Part shown: positions 6,657-10,609 of the stretch, in pieces
Layout: every line of letters begins with the position of its first letter
Numbering within the stretch: position 1 is the stretch's first letter
Origin: an uncultured Erysipelotrichaceae bacterium
Lineage (GTDB): Bacteria; Bacillota_I; Bacilli_A; RF39; UBA660
DNA: 10,609 nt
Direction: 5' to 3'
Assembly (NCBI GenBank): GCA_902795675.1
Contig: CADBLZ010000109.1
Location: 1 to 10,609, forward strand
Translations under genes and position numbers: made by a program
Notes under the pieces: model-generated
Seen by the model: the letters and a program-made list of their open reading frames with translations, nothing else
What the model was told of the DNA's origin: nothing
Database searches by the model: none

Positions 6657-8024
6657 ATGGATTTAATAGATGTATTTAAAACTAAAAAGATTGGCGATGA
6701 AATCGCTTTAGAAGGTTGGATTAGAAATAATAGAGATCAAAAAGATTTTGGTTTTATTGATTTCTATGATGGAACATCTTTAGAATCTATTCAAGTTGTT
6801 TATACTAAGGATTTAAATAATTTTGATGAAGTATGTCATGCTTTATGTGGTAGTGCAATTAAAGTTACCGGTAAGTTAGTTGAATCTCAAGGTAAACAAG
6901 AATTTGAAGTTAAACCTGATTCAATTGAAATAATTGGTGAATGTCCATCTGACTATCCAGTTCAACCTAAAAGACATACGATGGAATTCTTAAGAAGTAT
7001 TCCTTATTTAAGACCTAGAACTAAAACTTTTGAAGCAGTATTTAAAATACGTAGTGTTGCTGCAATGGGAATACATTCATATTTTCAAGAACATAATTTT
7101 ACTTATGTTAATACACCTTTAATCACTAATACTGATTGTGAAGGTGAAAATCAAATGTTTAAAATTACTACTTTTGATTTAAATAATATTCCTAAAGTAG
7201 ATGGCAATGTAGATTTTTCAAAAGATTTATTTGGTAAAGAAAGCTTTATAACAGGAACTGGCCAATTACATGGTGAAGCTTTTGCTATGGCTTTCAAAAA
7301 GATTTATACTTTTGGACCAACATTTAGAACTGAAAACTCTAATACTAAAACGCATGCTAATGAATTCTGGATGATTGAACCTGAAATGGCTTTTTATCAT
7401 TTAGATGACTTAATGAATGAAGAAGAAGCAATGCTTAAATATGTTGTTAAGTATGTATTGGATAGATGTGATGATGAATTAAGTTTCTTAGATAGGTTTG
7501 TATCTAATGGTTTAAAAGATAAATTAAATAATTTAATTAATTCTGACTTTATTAGAATTACTCATCATGATGCGATTGATTTATTATTAAATGCTGGTGT
7601 TGAATGGGAATTTACACCTGATTATGATTCAGATATAGCTAAAGAACATGAGAAATGGCTTACTGAGCATTTTTCTGCACCTGTATTCATTTATAATTGG
7701 CCAAGAGATATTAAGGCTTGGTATATGAAATTAAATGATGATAATAAGACAGTTGCTGCTGTTGATTTAGAAGTACCTGGTTCAGGTGAACTAATGGGTG
7801 GTTCTGAAAGAGAAGTTAGAATGGATAAGTTAGAAGAACTTATTAAAAAACATAACGTTAATAAAGAAGCGATTGATTGGTACATCAACCTAAGAAAGTT
7901 TGGTGGATGTTATCACTCAGGATTTGGTATGGGATTCGAAAGATTAATTATGTATCTTACTGGTATTGAAAATATTAGAGATGTAATACCTTTCCCTAGA
8001 ACTCCTGGTTCAATCGAATACTAG
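6657..8024 (+). CDS. asnS: Asparagine--tRNA ligase
   Basis: A 455-residue class IIb synthetase that joins asparagine to tRNA-Asn. An N-terminal OB-fold anticodon domain (about 1-95, GWIRNNRDQKDFGFIDF) precedes the catalytic core. AsnRS-type signatures include KRHTMEFLR and LRPRTKTF (105-125), the GQLHGE segment (202-207) where AspRS would carry QxPQ, motif 2 FRTENSNTKTHANEFWMIEPE split over 223-243, and motif 3 GFGMGFERL (422-430) followed by IRDVIPFPRTPG. I rate AsnRS well above AspRS because of GQL, ENSNT and the DVIPFPRTPG end. It starts 8 bases after hisS, with AGGTGG (6647-6652) overlapping the hisS stop. Its placement between hisS and aspS differs from the usual Bacillus hisS-aspS pair and fits the predicted Asn specificity of the leader. 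Confidence 0.95.
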   Translation: MDLIDVFKTKKIGDEIALEGWIRNNRDQKDFGFIDFYDGTSLESIQVVYTKDLNNFDEVCHALCGSAIKVTGKLVESQGKQEFEVKPDSIEIIGECPSDYPVQPKRHTMEFLRSIPYLRPRTKTFEAVFKIRSVAAMGIHSYFQEHNFTYVNTPLITNTDCEGENQMFKITTFDLNNIPKVDGNVDFSKDLFGKESFITGTGQLHGEAFAMAFKKIYTFGPTFRTENSNTKTHANEFWMIEPEMAFYHLDDLMNEEEAMLKYVVKYVLDRCDDELSFLDRFVSNGLKDKLNNLINSDFIRITHHDAIDLLLNAGVEWEFTPDYDSDIAKEHEKWLTEHFSAPVFIYNWPRDIKAWYMKLNDDNKTVAAVDLEVPGSGELMGGSEREVRMDKLEELIKKHNVNKEAIDWYINLRKFGGCYHSGFGMGFERLIMYLTGIENIRDVIPFPRTPGSIEY

Positions 8025-8038
8025 AAAGAGTGATATAA

Positions 8039-9790
8039 ATGAATGAATATTATACACATAAAATAAAAGAGTTAGATAGTAAAGTAGGCGAAGAAGTTAC
8101 TGTTAGCGGTTGGGTACAAAATATTCGTGACCACGGTGGTGTTCTTTTCCTTGATCTAAGGGATAATACTGGTATTCTTCAAACTGTTTCAAATGATGAC
8201 TCTTTATTTGCTCATTTAGCTAAAGAATCATGTGTTAAATTACATGGTGTAGTTAGAAAGAGAAATGAAGAAACATATAATGATAAGATTGAATCTGGTA
8301 CTATTGAGTTACTTGTAGATAAATTAGATGTCTTAAGTGAATCAGAACATGAACTTCCATTTGAAATCTTATCAAGTAGAAATGCTAATGAAGATGTAAG
8401 ACTTAAATATAGATATTTAGATTTAAGAAATCCTAAAGTTAAGAAAAATATTTTACTTAGAAGTGAATTACTTCATTTCTTAAGAAATAAAATGTTTGAT
8501 TTAGGGTTTACTGAAGTTGAAACACCAATTTTAACTGCTAGTTCTCCAGAAGGAGCTAGAGACTTTGTTGTTCCTTCAAGAAAGTTCCCTGGTAAGTTCT
8601 CTGCTCTTCCACAAGCTCCACAAATCTATAAAGAATTATTAATGGTTGGTGGTATTGATAAATACTTCCAAATTGCACCATGCTTTAGAGATGAAGATTC
8701 TAGAAAAGATAGAACTCTAGAATTCTATCAATTAGATTTAGAAATGAGTTATGTAACTGAAGAAGAAGTGTTAGAAGTTGGCGAAGGTAGTTTCTATGAT
8801 ACTTTTAGTAAATTCTCTAATAAGGAAGTATCTAAACCTCCATTTAGAAGAATTAGTTATAGAGATGCTATGGATTCATATGGATCTGATAAACCAGATT
8901 TAAGAAACCCATTAGTTATTAAAGATGCTTCAGAAGCATTAAAAGATACTACATTTGGTCCGTTTAAGAAATCAGTTATTAAAGTTATTGTAGTAGATGA
9001 TATTGGTGATAAATCTAATAACTGGTTCAATGAAATAGTTGATTATGCATCAAGTATTGGAATGCCTGGTATTGGTTATTTAACACTTATGGGTGACGGT
9101 ACTTTTAAAGGACCTATTGATAAGTTCTTAAGTGATAGTGAGAGAGATGCTTTAATTAAAGATTTTGATATGAAAGAAAACTCTGTTATGTTCTTTATTG
9201 CTAATAGAGATTTAAAAGTAGCTCAAAAGTATGCTGGTCAAATTAGAACATATTTAGGTGAAAAATGTGAGTTAATTGATAAGAATAAGATTGAACTATG
9301 TATTATCAAAGATTTCCCTATGTTTGAATATGATGATGAAGCTAAGAAAGTTAAATTCTGTCATAATCCATTCAGTTTACCACATGGTGGAATGAAAGAT
9401 TATGAAGAAAAAGATCCATTAGATATTCTTGCTTATCAATATGACTTTGTTGGTAATGGTAACGAATTAGCAAGTGGTGCTATTCGTAACCATGATATTA
9501 ATTCATTAATTAAGGGATTTGAAATTGTTGGTTATACAAAAGAAGAAGTTATGAAGAGATTTACTTCACTTATGACTGCATTTAAATATGGTTGTCCTCC
9601 ACATGGTGGTATGGCTCCTGGTATTGATAGAATGCTTATGATTATTAATGATGAAGATAACTTAAGAGAAGTTCAAGCATTCCCAACAAGTGCAAGTGGA
9701 CAAGACTTTATGATGGGCTCTCCATCTGAATTAACTCGTACTCAATTAAGAGAATTAGGTATTAAGTTTGAGGTGAAGAAAGATGAGTAA
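8039..9790 (+). CDS. aspS: Aspartate--tRNA ligase, probably the non-discriminating (Asp/Asn) type
   Basis: A 583-residue bacterial-type AspRS that charges tRNA-Asp and perhaps tRNA-Asn. It has an N-terminal OB fold (about 1-105), a catalytic core with PQAPQIYKELLM (191-202) and motif 2 FRDEDSRKDRTLEFYQLDLEMS (starts 217), a GAD insertion (about 300-420), and motif 3 APGIDRML (526-533). Wording such as TASSPEGARDF, QIAPCFRDED, EFYQLD, LASGAIRNH and QDFMMGSPSE recalls alphaproteobacterial/Rickettsia AspRS more than the usual Firmicutes PQSPQLFKQ type. Those enzymes are regarded as non-discriminating. H32 in RDHGG matches the His seen at the Pseudomonas non-discriminating position; discriminating enzymes usually have Leu. 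This subtype is recalled, not aligned. The ribosome site AAAGAGTGAT precedes the ATG, and the gene overlaps gatC by 8 bases. Confidence 0.96.
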   Translation: MNEYYTHKIKELDSKVGEEVTVSGWVQNIRDHGGVLFLDLRDNTGILQTVSNDDSLFAHLAKESCVKLHGVVRKRNEETYNDKIESGTIELLVDKLDVLSESEHELPFEILSSRNANEDVRLKYRYLDLRNPKVKKNILLRSELLHFLRNKMFDLGFTEVETPILTASSPEGARDFVVPSRKFPGKFSALPQAPQIYKELLMVGGIDKYFQIAPCFRDEDSRKDRTLEFYQLDLEMSYVTEEEVLEVGEGSFYDTFSKFSNKEVSKPPFRRISYRDAMDSYGSDKPDLRNPLVIKDASEALKDTTFGPFKKSVIKVIVVDDIGDKSNNWFNEIVDYASSIGMPGIGYLTLMGDGTFKGPIDKFLSDSERDALIKDFDMKENSVMFFIANRDLKVAQKYAGQIRTYLGEKCELIDKNKIELCIIKDFPMFEYDDEAKKVKFCHNPFSLPHGGMKDYEEKDPLDILAYQYDFVGNGNELASGAIRNHDINSLIKGFEIVGYTKEEVMKRFTSLMTAFKYGCPPHGGMAPGIDRMLMIINDEDNLREVQAFPTSASGQDFMMGSPSELTRTQLRELGIKFEVKKDE

Positions 9791-10079
9791 ATTTACGAAA
9801 GAAATGGTTGATGACTACGCTGATAAGTTATTAATTGGTCTTACTCCAGAAGAAAACAAAATGGTATTAGATGAATTTGATGTTATCGATAAACATATTG
9901 ATCTTATCAATGAAATTCCTAATATCGAAAAAGTAACACCTATGTCTTATTGTTTAGATGATTTTGAATTTGAATTAAGAGAAGATGTTGCTTTAGATTC
10001 TGTACCTATTGAAGACTTATTAAGTAACTGTGATGAAACAGAAGATAGAGAAGTAGTTGTACCAAAAGTAGTAGGATAA
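9783..10079 (+). CDS. gatC: GatC subunit of the Asp-tRNA(Asn)/Glu-tRNA(Gln) amidotransferase
   Basis: A 98-residue GatC, which wraps around and steadies GatA in the GatCAB complex. The layout follows the family: an N-terminal helix (FTKEMVDDYADKL), LTPEENKMVLDEFDVIDKHIDLINEI, then VTPMSYCLDDFEFELREDV, where most GatC have VEPTSHVL...LREDE, and a C-terminal VVVPKVVG like the usual RVPKVLE. The ATG lies 8 bases inside the end of aspS, with a strong AGGTGA (9771-9776) 6 bases before it, so translation is probably coupled to aspS. The direct coupling of gatC to AspRS supports a shared role in making Asn-tRNA, although GatCAB would also serve Gln-tRNA if no GlnRS exists. Confidence 0.93.
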   Translation: MSKFTKEMVDDYADKLLIGLTPEENKMVLDEFDVIDKHIDLINEIPNIEKVTPMSYCLDDFEFELREDVALDSVPIEDLLSNCDETEDREVVVPKVVG

Positions 10080-10084
10080 GGAGG
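10079..10084 (+). promoter_or_regulatory. Consensus ribosome binding site for gatA
   Basis: AGGAGG, a perfect core Shine-Dalgarno, begins on the last base of the gatC stop codon and lies 8 bases before ATG 10093. It supports ATG 10093 over the in-frame ATG at 10102. Confidence 0.85.
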
Positions 10085-10092
10085 AAACTAAG

Positions 10093-10609
10093 ATGAAATA
10101 CATGAATAAATCAATTAAAGAATTACATGAGCTATTAAAAAATGGCGAAGTAACTTCTGATGAATTAGTTAAAGAATCCTTAGAACTATCTCATAAAGTA
10201 CAAGAAAAAAATAATGCTTTTGTTACTATCTTAGATGACGCTAAAGGAGGAGAAGTAACTGATAATTTACTTTCTGGTATTCCTTATGGTGTTAAAGATA
10301 ACTATAGTACAAAAGGTATTCTTTCTACTGGTTCATCTAATACATTAAAAGACTATGTTCCATTTTTTGATGCTACTGCTGTAGCTCATTTAAATGAAGC
10401 AGGTGCTATTAAAGTTAATAAAACAGCTCTAGATGAATTTGGTATGGGTGGTACTGGTACTACATGTCATACTGGTGTTGTTACAAATCCTTGGGACACT
10501 AGAAGAATGTGTGCTGGTTCTTCAGCTGGATCTGCTGCTGCTGTAGCTGCAGGTGTTTATCCATATGCACTAGGTTCTGATACAGGTGACTCAATTAGAA
10601 AACCAGCTG
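10093..10609 (+). CDS. gatA: GatA amidase subunit of GatCAB (5' part; cut by the window end)
   Basis: The first 172 codons of GatA, which releases ammonia from glutamine and feeds it to GatB for amidation of Asp-tRNA(Asn) or Glu-tRNA(Gln). The amidase-signature catalytic triad is complete in the visible part: K68 (GVKDN), S143 (GSSAGS) and S167 (TGDSIRKPA), with the same spacing as K79, S154 and S178 of Staphylococcus aureus GatA. Other family words are LLSGIPYGVKDN, STKGILSTGSSN, DATAVAHLNEAGA and TNPWD. The active-site loop reads CAGSSAG and TGDSIRKPA instead of the common PGGSSGG and TGGSIRQPA; the second form recalls Mollicutes GatA. It follows gatC by 13 bases. The rest of the gene, and presumably gatB, lies beyond the window. 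Confidence 0.95.
   Translation, partial: MKYMNKSIKELHELLKNGEVTSDELVKESLELSHKVQEKNNAFVTILDDAKGGEVTDNLLSGIPYGVKDNYSTKGILSTGSSNTLKDYVPFFDATAVAHLNEAGAIKVNKTALDEFGMGGTGTTCHTGVVTNPWDTRRMCAGSSAGSAAAVAAGVYPYALGSDTGDSIRKPA

Noticed and set aside
7691..7888. Open frame of 65 codons on the - strand
   Set aside because: It lies wholly inside asnS, opposite a strongly conserved catalytic region, has no ribosome site, and its translation shows no recognisable motif. It is an antisense shadow.
1..10609. Mycoplasma genetic code (TGA = Trp)
   Set aside because: All genes read through at normal length with TGG for Trp and no in-frame TGA; the lack of TGA stops is weak evidence in an AT-rich genome.
1..10609. 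Search for CRISPR arrays, insertion sequences, long direct repeats, tRNA genes or defence genes
   Set aside because: None seen. Short ATATAT and TTAAT repeats are frequent, but they fit AT-rich composition and codon use.

Overview
The window is a dense, strongly AT-rich stretch with every recognised gene on the + strand, short gaps, several start/stop overlaps, purine-rich Shine-Dalgarno sites and a T-box leader. This points to a Firmicutes/Bacilli lineage. The GatA signature (TGDSIRKPA in place of TGGSIRQPA) and the base composition suggest relatives of the Mollicutes, such as uncultured gut Bacilli; that placement is inference. Genes end in TAA or TAG, no TGA stop is used, and Trp is written TGG, so the Mycoplasma code (TGA = Trp) is not needed.

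Region 1 (1-90): the last codons of an upstream gene run into a rho-independent terminator whose loop contains the stop codon. Region 2 (about 93-5113): a promoter-like site is followed by a ComN-like small regulator, a long RelA/SpoT homologue (rel), dtd, and two unrecognised membrane-anchored proteins with paired cysteines. As I recall the Bacillus subtilis order (comN, recJ, apt, relA, dtd, lytH, hisS, aspS), this is a trimmed version, with the two unknown genes where lytH would be. Rel keeps its synthetase residues, but three residues of its hydrolase HDxxED motif are changed.

Region 3 (5114-10609): a good sigma-A-type promoter starts on the first base after the preceding stop codon and drives a T-box leader, then hisS, asnS, aspS, gatC and the start of gatA (cut by the window edge). 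Although hisS is first, the specifier loop reads best as AAC (Asn), and the tRNA-end-binding bulge is UGGC, which fits a G73 tRNA such as tRNA-Asn and not a C73 tRNA-His. The AspRS resembles the alphaproteobacterial, non-discriminating type. The operon may therefore carry both routes to Asn-tRNA(Asn): direct charging by AsnRS, and Asp-tRNA(Asn) made by AspRS then amidated by GatCAB. Both would be governed by uncharged tRNA-Asn.

I see no mobile element, CRISPR array, tRNA/rRNA gene or defence system. The observations most worth checking are the T-box specificity and operon logic, the degenerate Rel hydrolase site, and the two cysteine-paired membrane proteins.
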